Source of the DNA: Streptomyces sp. CG1
GTDB lineage: Bacteria > Actinomycetota > Actinomycetes > Streptomycetales > Streptomycetaceae
Assembly (NCBI RefSeq): GCF_041080625.1
Contig: NZ_CP163518.1
Coordinates: 5,890,001 to 5,954,000 of the forward strand
DNA: 64,000 bases
Direction: 5' to 3'
Positions within the stretch are counted from its first letter, which is position 1; each line of letters begins with the position of its first letter. The position numbers and the translations under genes are program-made. Below the pieces are notes generated by a model. The model did not search any database. It had not been told where the DNA came from and was given only the letters and a program-made list of their open reading frames with translations. Shown here piece after piece: positions 33,151 through 41,183 of the stretch.

Positions 33151-34611
33151 ATGTCGTCCTACTTCACCGACCTGGCCCAGCAGTACATCGACGGCGAGTG
33201 GCGTCCGGGCACCGGCTCCTGGGACGTCATCGACTTCAACCCGTACGACGACGAGAAACTGGCCTCGATCACGGTCGCCACGGTCGACGAGGTGGACCAG
33301 GCCTACCGGGCCGCCGCCCGTGCCCAGAAGCAGTGGGCCGCGACCAACCCCTACGCCCGCCGCGCGGTCCTGGAGCGGGCGCTGAGGCTCATAGAGGACC
33401 GCGAGCAGGAGATAGCCGACCTGATCATCGCGGAACTGGGCGGCACGCGCGTGAAGGCCGGTTTCGAGCTGCACCTCGCCAAGGAGTTCCTGCGCGAGTC
33501 GATCCACCTGGCGCTGCGCCCCGAGGGCAGAATCCTGCCCTCCCCGGCCGACGGCAAGGAGAACCGCGTCTACCGGGTGCCGGTCGGCGTCGTGGGTGTG
33601 ATCAGCCCCTTCAACTTCCCCTTCCTGCTGTCGTTGAAGTCGGTCGCCCCGGCGCTCGCGCTCGGCAACGGAGTGGTCCTCAAGCCGCATCAGAACACCC
33701 CGATCGCCGGCGGCACCCTGATCGCCAGGATCTTCGAGGAGGCCGGACTGCCCGGCGGCCTGCTCAACGTCGTCGTCACCGACATCGCCGAGATCGGCGA
33801 CGCGTTCATCGAGCACCCCGTCCCGAAGGTCATCTCCTTCACCGGCTCCGACAAGGTCGGCCGGCACGTGGCCACCGTCTGCGCCGCGAACTTCAAGCGC
33901 TCGGTGCTCGAACTGGGCGGCAACAGCGCGCTGGTGGTCCTGGACGACGCCGACATCGACTACGCGGTGGACGCGGCGGTCTTCAGCCGGTTCGTCCACC
34001 AGGGCCAGGTCTGCATGGCCGCCAACCGGGTCCTCGTGGACGCCTCCGTCGCCGAGGAGTTCACCGAGAAGTTCGTGGCCAAGGTCCGTACCTTGAAGGT
34101 CGGTGACCCGCGCGACCCGCAGACCGTCATCGGTCCCGTGATCAACTCCCAGCAGGCGGGCGCCATTTCCGGCACCGTCGAGCAGGCGCTCGCCGAAGGC
34201 GCCACTGCCCTCGTGCAGGGCGCCACCAACGGCAACCTGGTCGAGCCCAGCGTGCTCACCGACGTCCCCGCCGACTCCGCGCTGCTCCAGCAGGAGATCT
34301 TCGGGCCGGTCGTCTTCCTCATCCCGTTCGACGGCGAGGAGCAGGCGCTCCGCATCGTCAACGACACCCCGTACGGCCTCAGCGGCGCCGTCCACACAGG
34401 CGACATCGAGCGGGGTGTCGCCTTTGCCAAGCAGATCGACACCGGCATGTTCCATGTGAACGACGGCACGGTCCACGACGAGCCGATCGTGCCGTTCGGC
34501 GGCGAGAAGCACTCCGGCCTCGGCCGCCTGAACGGCGAGACGACGCTGGAGGCCTTCACCACCATCAAGTGGATCTCCGTGCAGCACGGGCGCAGCGGCT
34601 TCCCGTTCTGA
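33151..34611 (+). CDS. NAD(P)-dependent aldehyde dehydrogenase (benzaldehyde/salicylaldehyde type)
   Basis: The 486-residue product is a full-length ALDH. Landmarks are the NAD site VGVISPFNFPF, FTGSDKVGRHVA, the general base Glu in LELGGNSALVVLDDADID, and the nucleophile Cys288 in HQGQVCMAANRV. The C-terminal FGPVVFLIPF and GMFHVNDGTVHDEPIVPFGGEKHSG resemble aromatic aldehyde dehydrogenases. It oxidises an aldehyde to the acid; the physiological substrate is not determined. ATG 33151 is favoured by GAGGGA just upstream. It is a single-gene unit ending in a hairpin. Confidence 0.93.
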   Translation: MSSYFTDLAQQYIDGEWRPGTGSWDVIDFNPYDDEKLASITVATVDEVDQAYRAAARAQKQWAATNPYARRAVLERALRLIEDREQEIADLIIAELGGTRVKAGFELHLAKEFLRESIHLALRPEGRILPSPADGKENRVYRVPVGVVGVISPFNFPFLLSLKSVAPALALGNGVVLKPHQNTPIAGGTLIARIFEEAGLPGGLLNVVVTDIAEIGDAFIEHPVPKVISFTGSDKVGRHVATVCAANFKRSVLELGGNSALVVLDDADIDYAVDAAVFSRFVHQGQVCMAANRVLVDASVAEEFTEKFVAKVRTLKVGDPRDPQTVIGPVINSQQAGAISGTVEQALAEGATALVQGATNGNLVEPSVLTDVPADSALLQQEIFGPVVFLIPFDGEEQALRIVNDTPYGLSGAVHTGDIERGVAFAKQIDTGMFHVNDGTVHDEPIVPFGGEKHSGLGRLNGETTLEAFTTIKWISVQHGRSGFPF

Positions 34612-34628
34612 CGCATTCTCGCCGAGGC

Positions 34629-34663
34629 GGGCCCTTGCGGACAGCAGCTGACCGCAAGGGTCC
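34629..34663 (+). terminator. Hairpin after the aldehyde dehydrogenase gene
   Basis: Arms GGGCCCTTGCGG/CCGCAAGGGTCC (one G-T pair) with an 11-nt loop. Confidence 0.75.
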
Positions 34664-34719
34664 GTAACGTCATCGGTGTCAGGGCGAGAGCCCCGGTGAA
34701 CCGATGAAAGGCGGCCGTC

Positions 34720-35268
34720 ATGGTCATGCACGTGCCTGCGGAGGCGAAGAGCGACGAGCGAGGAGCGCTGCTGGCGTTCATCGAGGAACAGCGCGGCGGG
34801 ATCCGCCGGGCGGTGCTCGGTCTGACCGAGGAACAGGCCCGCACCCGCCCCAGCGCCAGCGAGCTGTCGCTCGGCGGACTGCTCAAGCATGTCGCCGAGA
34901 CCGAGCAGATCTGGATCGCCCGCGCCAAGCAGGAGCCGCCGGCGGTCCGGCGCGACGAGTCGAACTGGCACGAGAGCTTCCAGCTGGTCGGCGAGGAGAC
35001 GGTCGCCTCGCAGCTGGCGTACTGGGAGCAGGTCGCCGCCGAGACCGAGAAGTTCATCCGCTCCGCGCCGAGCCTGGACGACTCCTTCCCGCTGCCGCCG
35101 GACCCGTGGTTCCCGCCGGAGGGCCGGGTCTCGCTGCGCTGGCTGTGTCTGCACCTGATCCGCGAGGCGGCCCGGCACGCCGGCCATGCGGACATCATCC
35201 GCGAGTCCCTGGACGGCAAGACCGCCTTCGAGCTGGTGGCCCAGGAACAGGGTGCCTCCTGGGGGTGA
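34720..35268 (+). CDS. DinB superfamily protein
   Basis: The 182-residue product is a four-helix bundle of the DinB/MST type. Candidate metal ligands are the His in GLLKHVAETEQIWIARA and the pair in LIREAARHAGHADIIRESL. Actinobacterial members are often thiol (mycothiol) transferases or of unknown activity. ATG 34720 is preceded by GAAAGGCGG. Its stop is 54 bp before the PadR gene, which has its own candidate promoter. Confidence 0.88.
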   Translation: MVMHVPAEAKSDERGALLAFIEEQRGGIRRAVLGLTEEQARTRPSASELSLGGLLKHVAETEQIWIARAKQEPPAVRRDESNWHESFQLVGEETVASQLAYWEQVAAETEKFIRSAPSLDDSFPLPPDPWFPPEGRVSLRWLCLHLIREAARHAGHADIIRESLDGKTAFELVAQEQGASWG

Positions 35269-35309
35269 TCGCGGGGCGGGCGGCCGTACGGCAGTAAGCC
35301 CTGCGCCAA

Positions 35310-35315
35310 TAACCT
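35310..35315 (+). promoter_or_regulatory. Candidate -10 (TAACCT) for a leaderless start
   Basis: TAACCT ends 7 nt before ATG 35323; no Shine-Dalgarno sequence is present. Confidence 0.45.
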
Positions 35316-35322
35316 GGACCGC

Positions 35323-35964
35323 ATGTCAGCGATCCGTCTTCTCGTGCTGGGCGCGGTCCGCCAGCACGGGCGGGCCCACGGTTACCAGGTGCGCAACGAC
35401 CTGGAGTACTGGGGCGCGCACGAGTGGTCCAACGCCAAGCCGGGCTCGATCTACCACGCCCTGAAACAGATGGCCAAGCAAGGGCTGCTGCACGCGCACG
35501 AGATCGCGCCGTCCACGGCGGGCGGGCCGCCGCGCACCGAGTACGAGCTGACCGAAAAGGGCACCGAGGAGTACTTCACCCTGCTGCGCGACGCGCTGGT
35601 CACCTACGACCAGCGGGGCGACATGAAGACGGCGGCCATCGGTTTCATGGTCGACCTGCCGCGAGCCGAGGCGGTGGCGCTGCTGAAGGAGCGCACGCGC
35701 CGGATCGAGACGTGGCGCTCCTCGGTCACCGAGCACTACGTGCCCGAGGAGGGGCCGGGGCAGCTCGGTCACATCGGCGAGATCATGAACATGTGGGTCC
35801 ACACGGCCGACTCCGAGGCCGAGTGGACCCGCGGCCTCGTCGACCGCATCGAGAACGGCGCCTACACCTTCGCCACCGAGGGCGAACCGTTCGTCGGCAT
35901 CCTCGCCGAGAACGAGGAGAACCCGTACGCGACGGGGGAGCGGCATCCGGGGGACGACCGCTAG
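35323..35964 (+). CDS. PadR-family transcriptional regulator
   Basis: The 213-residue product has the PadR winged helix (about 1-90: LLVLGAVRQHGRAHGYQVRNDL, then KPGSIYHALKQMAKQGLL, and PPRTEYELTEKG). A long C-terminal helical domain (about 100-200) for dimerisation and effector binding follows. It may regulate itself and neighbouring genes. The start at 35323 fits leaderless transcription. It converges with gadB across a hairpin. Confidence 0.9.
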   Translation: MSAIRLLVLGAVRQHGRAHGYQVRNDLEYWGAHEWSNAKPGSIYHALKQMAKQGLLHAHEIAPSTAGGPPRTEYELTEKGTEEYFTLLRDALVTYDQRGDMKTAAIGFMVDLPRAEAVALLKERTRRIETWRSSVTEHYVPEEGPGQLGHIGEIMNMWVHTADSEAEWTRGLVDRIENGAYTFATEGEPFVGILAENEENPYATGERHPGDDR

Positions 35965-35996
35965 ATCACGGGCGTGCGCCGCCGCATCGGGCCGCT

Positions 35997-36021
35997 GGGC
36001 CGGCACGCTTCCCGCCGGCCC
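35997..36021. terminator. Hairpin between convergent PadR and gadB genes
   Basis: Perfect 8-bp arms GGGCCGGC/GCCGGCCC with a 9-nt loop. Confidence 0.65.
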
Positions 36022-36064
36022 TGGGAAGTTCGCGCGCCCCGGCCGCCGTTGACGGAACCCGGCC

Positions 36065-37471
36065 CTAGTGATGGAAGCTGGTGGCCGCGTCCTTGTCCCG
36101 GGTCAGAGGGTGTGGCTGTCGGCGCAGTTCGGGCAGGAGGCGGGTCAGGTCGGCCAGGAACAGGTCGGCCAGGTCGCGGGAGAAGCCGTTGCGGCACACC
36201 ACCCGCAGCACGGACAGGTCCTGCCGGTTCGCCGGGAAGGTGTACGCGGGCACCAGCCAACCGCTCTCGCGCAGCCGCCGGGAGACGTCGAAGACGTCGT
36301 ACGAGGTCACGTCCGGGGTGGTGGTGAAAGCGAAGACCGGCAGTTCGTCGCCTCGGGTCAGCAGCCGGAAGTCGCCGAGCGCCGCGATCCGCTCGGCGAG
36401 CCCGGTCGCCACGTCCCGCGTCGACTGCTGCACCGCGCGGTAGCCGTCCCGCCCCAGCCGCAGGAACGTGTAGTACTGCGCGACCACCTGGGCGCCGGGG
36501 CGGGAGAAGTTGAGCGCGAAGGTCGGCATGTCACCGCCCAGGTAGTTGACCCGGAAGACCAGCTCCTCGGGCAGCGCCTCCTTGTCCCGCCACAGCGCCC
36601 AGCCGACGCCCGGGTAGACCAGGCCGTACTTGTGCCCCGAGGTGTTGATCGACGCCACGCGCGGCAGCCGGAAGTCCCACATCAGGTCCGGGTCGAGGAA
36701 GGGCGCCACCATGCCGCCGGACGCGCCGTCCACATGTACCGGGATGTCGAGCCCCGTGCGCTCCTGGAGGGCGTCCAGGGCCATGCACAGGTCGGCGATC
36801 GGCTCGTAGGAGCCGTCGAACGTCGAACCGAGGATGCCGACGACCCCGATGGTGTTCTCGTCGCACAGCTCGGCCGCGGCCTGCGGGTCCAGATGGAAAC
36901 GGTCGCCCTCCATGGGCACCTGCCGGGCCTCCACCTCCCAGAAGTTGCAGAACTTCTCCCAGCACACCTGGACGTTCACGCCCATGACCAGGTTCGGGCG
37001 GGCGCCCGGATAGCGGTCGGCGTTGCGTCTGGCCCAGCGTCGCTTGAGCGCCATCCCGGCGAGCATGCACGCCTCGCTCGACCCGGTCGTCGAACAGCCC
37101 ACCGCCGCCGACGGGTCCGGCACGTTCCACAGGTCGGCGAGCATTGCCACGCAGCGCCGCTCCAACTCGGCCGTGCGCGGGTACTCGTCCTTGTCGATCA
37201 TGTTCTTGTCCCGGCACTCCGTCATCAGCACCCCGGCCTGCGGCTCCATCCAGGTGGTGACGAACGTGGCGAGATTCAGCCGGGAGTTGCCGTCCAGCAT
37301 CAGCTCGTCGTGCACCAGCTGGTACGCCGTGGACGGGGGCAGCGGTGCGTCCGGGAGGCGGTGCGTCGGCGGGGCCTCGGTCATGCCGCCGACCGGATCG
37401 GCCTCCCCGAAGAACGGGTTGACCGACATCGTCCGCTCTTCGTGCTTCTCGGGACCTTTGTGCAGGGCCAT
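36065..37471 (-). CDS. gadB: Glutamate decarboxylase
   Basis: The 468-residue product is a group II PLP decarboxylase of normal GAD length. It has the N-terminal MEPQAGVLM region, VHVDGASGGMVAPF (the Asp that binds the PLP ring nitrogen), and the Schiff-base Lys281 in NTSGHKYGLVYPG. It converts glutamate plus a proton to GABA and CO2 in the cytoplasm, which consumes acid. ATG 37471 has GGAGG 7 nt upstream. It lies 37 bp downstream of a ClC channel/antiporter gene in the same direction, an operon that suggests acid resistance. No GadC antiporter is present in the window. Confidence 0.95.
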   Translation of the reverse strand: MALHKGPEKHEERTMSVNPFFGEADPVGGMTEAPPTHRLPDAPLPPSTAYQLVHDELMLDGNSRLNLATFVTTWMEPQAGVLMTECRDKNMIDKDEYPRTAELERRCVAMLADLWNVPDPSAAVGCSTTGSSEACMLAGMALKRRWARRNADRYPGARPNLVMGVNVQVCWEKFCNFWEVEARQVPMEGDRFHLDPQAAAELCDENTIGVVGILGSTFDGSYEPIADLCMALDALQERTGLDIPVHVDGASGGMVAPFLDPDLMWDFRLPRVASINTSGHKYGLVYPGVGWALWRDKEALPEELVFRVNYLGGDMPTFALNFSRPGAQVVAQYYTFLRLGRDGYRAVQQSTRDVATGLAERIAALGDFRLLTRGDELPVFAFTTTPDVTSYDVFDVSRRLRESGWLVPAYTFPANRQDLSVLRVVCRNGFSRDLADLFLADLTRLLPELRRQPHPLTRDKDAATSFHH

Positions 37472-37508
37472 GAACGTGCCTCCAGGGGAAGTTGTCAGCA
37501 AACCGTTG

Positions 37509-38813
37509 TCAGCGGACCGGGGTGCCGTCCTCGCGCAACTGCATCTGCGCACGCCCTGTCACCAGCAGCCAGGCCGGCAGCGACGCGATGCACAGCAGCG
37601 CGAGGACGCTCGGCGAGGCGACCAGCACGGCGGCCGTGAACAGGCTCACCCAGGCCTGCCGGGTGATCGCCAGGAGCATGCCCAGGACGCCCGTCGCCAC
37701 GCCGACCGCCGGATGGACGGCCGGAACGAGCGCGTGGGCGCACAGACCCACGGCGGTGCCGATGAAGACCGCCGGGAAGATACGGCCGCCGCGGAAACCG
37801 CAGGACGCGGCGACGAGCAGCGCGGTCAGCTTCACCACCGCCATCGCGGCGAACTGCCCCGCCGACCAGCCCTCCGGACGACGGGCCAGCTCCCCGACCT
37901 CCGACAGCCCCTTGAACAGCGTCAGACGGCCTCCCAGCGCCCCCAGGGCGCCCAGCACGACCCCGCCGGCCGGAATCATCAGCATCGGGTGCCGCAGCCG
38001 CCGGAAGGCAGCGTGGACGTACGGGAAGGCGTGCACGGCGCCCATGCCGAGCAGCGCGGCCGCCGAGGAGATCACGAGGGCTGTCAGGAGATCCTTCGCG
38101 TGCGGGTGGTGGCTCATGGGCGGCAGCCCCAGGTCGAAGGCCGGATGGGCCACCAGGGTGGTCGTCATGGCCCCGCACGCGCCGGCGGCCAGCGGCGCGA
38201 ACACGTTGTCCCACAGCCGCCCGCGCATCGGCCGCCCGGCCAGCGCCTCGGAGATGACCAGCGCCGCCGCCACCGGCGTGCCGAACAGCGCGCCGATCGT
38301 CGCCGATTCGGCCAGCACCGGCCACAGGGCGCCCGGCGTCCGGGGCAGCAGGCGCGCGCCGAGCCAGGCCGCCAGGCCCACGTTCACGGCGATGACCGGG
38401 TTCTCCGGGCCGAGGCTCGGGCCGCCGGCCAGCATCAGCCCGGTCGCCAGCACCAGGCCCGGCACCACGGCCGGCGCCATCACCGGGGAGTTCAGGCCGA
38501 AGGTGGCCGGGTCCGCCCCGGCGTGCCCGGGCGCCTTCCACACCACCAGGCCGACCGCGAGCCCCGTGGCGGTCAGCATCGCGAACATCCACAGCACCGA
38601 GTAGCGGCCCACCCCGAGCGCGTCCGGCAGCGGCCCCCACAGCACCTGCTGGAGCCGCTCCGCCGCCACGCTCACTCCGACGAAGACCAGGCTCGCCGTC
38701 ACACCGACGACCACGGCGGGCAGGATGAGCGGCAGCAGGGCCCGCGCCGGTGCCGTAGGGGCGGACGGGGGCGCCTGCGGCGCGTCGGTTTCCTGGGCCA
38801 CAGGGCTCACCAT
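37509..38813 (-). CDS. ClC-family chloride channel/antiporter
   Basis: The 434-residue product has about ten membrane helices. ClC filter segments are present in modified form: GGPSLGPENPV, where the Glu corresponds to the gating glutamate of GREGP in EcClC, and CGFRGGRIFPAVFIG, equivalent to the GxFxP motif. It should move chloride across the membrane, with or without proton exchange. It is transcribed ahead of gadB. In E. coli, ClC antiporters dissipate the charge produced by amino-acid-dependent acid resistance, so the pairing is functionally sensible. Confidence 0.9.
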   Translation of the reverse strand: MVSPVAQETDAPQAPPSAPTAPARALLPLILPAVVVGVTASLVFVGVSVAAERLQQVLWGPLPDALGVGRYSVLWMFAMLTATGLAVGLVVWKAPGHAGADPATFGLNSPVMAPAVVPGLVLATGLMLAGGPSLGPENPVIAVNVGLAAWLGARLLPRTPGALWPVLAESATIGALFGTPVAAALVISEALAGRPMRGRLWDNVFAPLAAGACGAMTTTLVAHPAFDLGLPPMSHHPHAKDLLTALVISSAAALLGMGAVHAFPYVHAAFRRLRHPMLMIPAGGVVLGALGALGGRLTLFKGLSEVGELARRPEGWSAGQFAAMAVVKLTALLVAASCGFRGGRIFPAVFIGTAVGLCAHALVPAVHPAVGVATGVLGMLLAITRQAWVSLFTAAVLVASPSVLALLCIASLPAWLLVTGRAQMQLREDGTPVR

Positions 38814-38885
38814 AAGCGTCCATAAACGGACAAAATCTACACAACATCCCGAACGTCATCCCGAACGTGATGAACGGAAACCGGC

Positions 38886-38916
38886 TTGCACCTCACGTGA
38901 CGTGAGGCCTCAGCGT
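38886..38916 (+). promoter_or_regulatory. MerR-type tipA promoter
   Basis: TTGCAC (38886-38891) and CAGCGT (38911-38916) are separated by 19 bp, the long spacer typical of MerR-activated promoters. The spacer contains the perfect dyad CCTCACG-TGA-CGTGAGG (38891-38907). This closely resembles the thiostrepton-inducible tipA promoter. Confidence 0.85.
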
Positions 38917-38958
38917 GAGGGCGTACCGACGACAAGAGCGGAGACAAGGAGCGGAAAA

Positions 38959-39723
38959 GTGAGCTACTCCGTGGGACAGGTCGCGGGGTTCGCCGGGATC
39001 ACGGTGCGCACCCTGCACCATTACGACGAGATCGGCCTGCTCGTACCCAGCGAGCGCACCCACGCCGGCCACCGGCGCTACAACGACGCCGACCTCGACC
39101 GGCTCCAGCAGATCCTGTTCTACCGGGAGCTCGGCTTCCCGCTCGAGGAGGTCGCGGTCCTGCTCGACGACCCGGATGCGGACCCACGCGCACACCTGCG
39201 CCGCCAGCACGAACTGCTGACCGCCCGGATCGAGAAGCTGCAGAAGATGGCCGCGGCCGTGGAGCACGCCATGGAGGCACGCAAGATGGGCATCAACCTC
39301 ACGCCGGAGGAGCGGTTCGAGGTCTTCGGGGACAAGGACCCCGAGCAGTACCGCGAGGAGGCGGAGCAGCGCTGGGGCGACACGGAGGCGTACGCCGAGT
39401 CACAGCGCCGCGCCGCCACGTACACCAAGGAGGACTGGAAGCGCATCCAGGCCGAGGTCGACGACTGGGGCGAGCGGTACGCCGCCCTGGTCGCCGCCGG
39501 CGAGCAGCCGGCCGGCGAGGCGGCCATGGACATGGCGGAGGAACACCGCCGGCACATCAGCAGGTACTACTTCGAGGTCCCGTACGAGATGCACCGGTGC
39601 TTCGCGGAGATGTACGTCTCCGACGAGCGCTTCAAGGCGTTCTACGACTCCATGCGCCCCGGGCTCGCGGAACACCTGCGCGACGCCATCCTCGCCAACG
39701 CCGACCGGCACACCGCGTCCTGA
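38959..39723 (+). CDS. tipA: TipA-like MerR regulator of thiopeptide response
   Basis: The 254-residue product is close to TipAL of Streptomyces lividans. The MerR helix-turn-helix and arm (YSVGQVAGFAGITVRTLHHYDEIGLLVPSERTHAGHRRY) are followed by a long coiled coil to residue 108 and the TipAS drug-binding domain. Met110 (MGINLTPEE) is the equivalent of the internal TipAS start and has its own GGAGG 8 nt upstream (39273-39277). Cys214 in YEMHRCFAEMYV matches the cysteine that bonds thiostrepton covalently. GTG 38959 is preceded by AAGGAG. The promoter upstream has the MerR layout, so autoactivation by thiopeptides is expected. Confidence 0.95.
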   Translation: MSYSVGQVAGFAGITVRTLHHYDEIGLLVPSERTHAGHRRYNDADLDRLQQILFYRELGFPLEEVAVLLDDPDADPRAHLRRQHELLTARIEKLQKMAAAVEHAMEARKMGINLTPEERFEVFGDKDPEQYREEAEQRWGDTEAYAESQRRAATYTKEDWKRIQAEVDDWGERYAALVAAGEQPAGEAAMDMAEEHRRHISRYYFEVPYEMHRCFAEMYVSDERFKAFYDSMRPGLAEHLRDAILANADRHTAS

Positions 39724-39739
39724 CGTCCTGGCCCGGGGC

Positions 39740-40105
39740 TCACTCCCGGGCCAGGACCACCGCCGTGCCGTACGCGCACACCTCGGTGCCCACATCGGCG
39801 GCCTCGGTCACGTCGAACCGGAACGCCAGCACTCCGTTGGCGCCACGCGCGCGTGCCTGCTCCACCAGGCGCTCCATGGCCTGGTTGCGGGTCTGTACGA
39901 GCGTCTTGGTGAGCCCCTTCAGCTCGCCGCCGATCATCGACTTCAGCCCGGCGCCGATCTGGCTGCCGAGGTGCCGGGAGCGCACGGTGAGTCCGAAGAC
40001 CTCGCCGATCACCTGCTCCACCCGGTATCCGGGCACGTCGTTCGTGGTCACGACCAGCACGTCCGGCTGCGGCCCCTGGCCGCCGCCGTAGTCATCGAGT
40101 CCCAT
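39740..40105 (-). CDS. YbjQ/UPF0145 family protein
   Basis: The 121-residue product has the conserved core VLVVTTNDVPGYRVEQVIGEVFGLTVRS, GELKGLTKTLVQTRNQAMERLVEQARARGANGVLAFRFD, and the terminal GTEVCAYGTAVVL. The family forms pentamers; the biochemical role is unknown, with proposed heavy-metal binding. It converges with tipA (16 bp between the stops) and is divergent from the DedA gene. Confidence 0.9.
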   Translation of the reverse strand: MGLDDYGGGQGPQPDVLVVTTNDVPGYRVEQVIGEVFGLTVRSRHLGSQIGAGLKSMIGGELKGLTKTLVQTRNQAMERLVEQARARGANGVLAFRFDVTEAADVGTEVCAYGTAVVLARE

Positions 40106-40247
40106 GAATCACAGCTTTCTCTCAGTCATCCCACAGTGCATCCTGGAGACACCGGTGGAACCTGGGGCGGTCGCATCACGTTGATAGCTTTGTGCGGCCT
40201 TCAGATGGACGCCGTAGCCGCCTTCACCCCCTCAGGAGCCCGGACCC

Positions 40248-41156
40248 GTGATGACACTCGCCCTCGGCCCGAGCTGGCTCGATCCCAACACTCTGCTCGA
40301 CAATTTCGGCATCTGGGGCCTGCTGCTCGTCGTCTTCGCCGAGTCCGGCCTGCTCATCGGGTTCTTTCTGCCCGGTGACTCGCTGCTGTTCACCTGCGGC
40401 CTGCTGATCACCTCGCACCAGCTGAAATTCCCCCTGTGGGGCGCGATAGCCCTGATCTGCCTCGCCGCGATCCTCGGCGACCAGGCGGGCTACATGTTCG
40501 GCAAGAAGGTCGGCCCGTCCTTGTTCAACCGCCCGGACTCCCGCCTGTTCAAGCAGGAGAACGTCACCAAGGCGCACGAGTTCTTCGAGAAGTACGGCCC
40601 GAAGTCCCTGGTCCTGGCCCGCTTCGTGCCGGTCGTGCGCACGTTCACGCCGATCGTCGCGGGCGTCAGCGGTATGAAGTACCGCTCGTTCCTGATCTTC
40701 AACGTCATCGGCGGCGCCCTGTGGGGCGCGGGCGTCACCCTGCTCGGCTCCTGGCTGGGCAACATCGGCTTCGTCAAGAACAACATCGAGGCGATCCTGA
40801 TCCTGATCGTCCTCGTCTCCGTGGTCCCGATCGCCATCGAGTTCCTCCGGGCCCGCAGCAAGGCGAAGAAGGCCCCGCGGCCCGAGCCGGCGAACCGGCA
40901 GCCCCAGCCCCAGCAGCAGCCGGCCACGGACGCCGCGACCACCCAGCTGCGCCGCATCGAGCCGGAGCAGCAGTACGGCCACCCGTACGAGCAGCAGCCG
41001 TACCAGCAGCCCCAGCAGCAGGAGCAGCACTGGAACCAGGGCTACGACAACAACCAGTACTACGACCAGCCCCAGTACCAGCAGTACCCGCAGCAGCAGT
41101 ACCCGCAGCAGCAGTACGACCAGAACCAGTACCCCTACGACTACCGTCGGCAGTAG
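40248..41156 (+). CDS. DedA-family membrane protein with Gln/Tyr/Pro-rich tail
   Basis: The 302-residue product has the DedA (VTT/SNARE-associated) domain in residues about 15-200: FAESGLLIGFFLPGDSLLFTCGLL, GDQAGYMFGKKVGPSLF, and the conserved ARFVPVVRTFTPIVAGVSGM. DedA proteins are involved in undecaprenyl-phosphate or phospholipid recycling across the membrane. The last 75 residues are an unusual low-complexity tail of QQPYQQ, QYPQQ and NQYPYD units. GTG 40248 is used, with GGAG about 10 nt upstream; ATG 40251 is equivalent. Confidence 0.9.
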   Translation: MMTLALGPSWLDPNTLLDNFGIWGLLLVVFAESGLLIGFFLPGDSLLFTCGLLITSHQLKFPLWGAIALICLAAILGDQAGYMFGKKVGPSLFNRPDSRLFKQENVTKAHEFFEKYGPKSLVLARFVPVVRTFTPIVAGVSGMKYRSFLIFNVIGGALWGAGVTLLGSWLGNIGFVKNNIEAILILIVLVSVVPIAIEFLRARSKAKKAPRPEPANRQPQPQQQPATDAATTQLRRIEPEQQYGHPYEQQPYQQPQQQEQHWNQGYDNNQYYDQPQYQQYPQQQYPQQQYDQNQYPYDYRRQ

Positions 41157-41183
41157 CCGGCCCCAGGGGGGCGCCCCGGGCCC

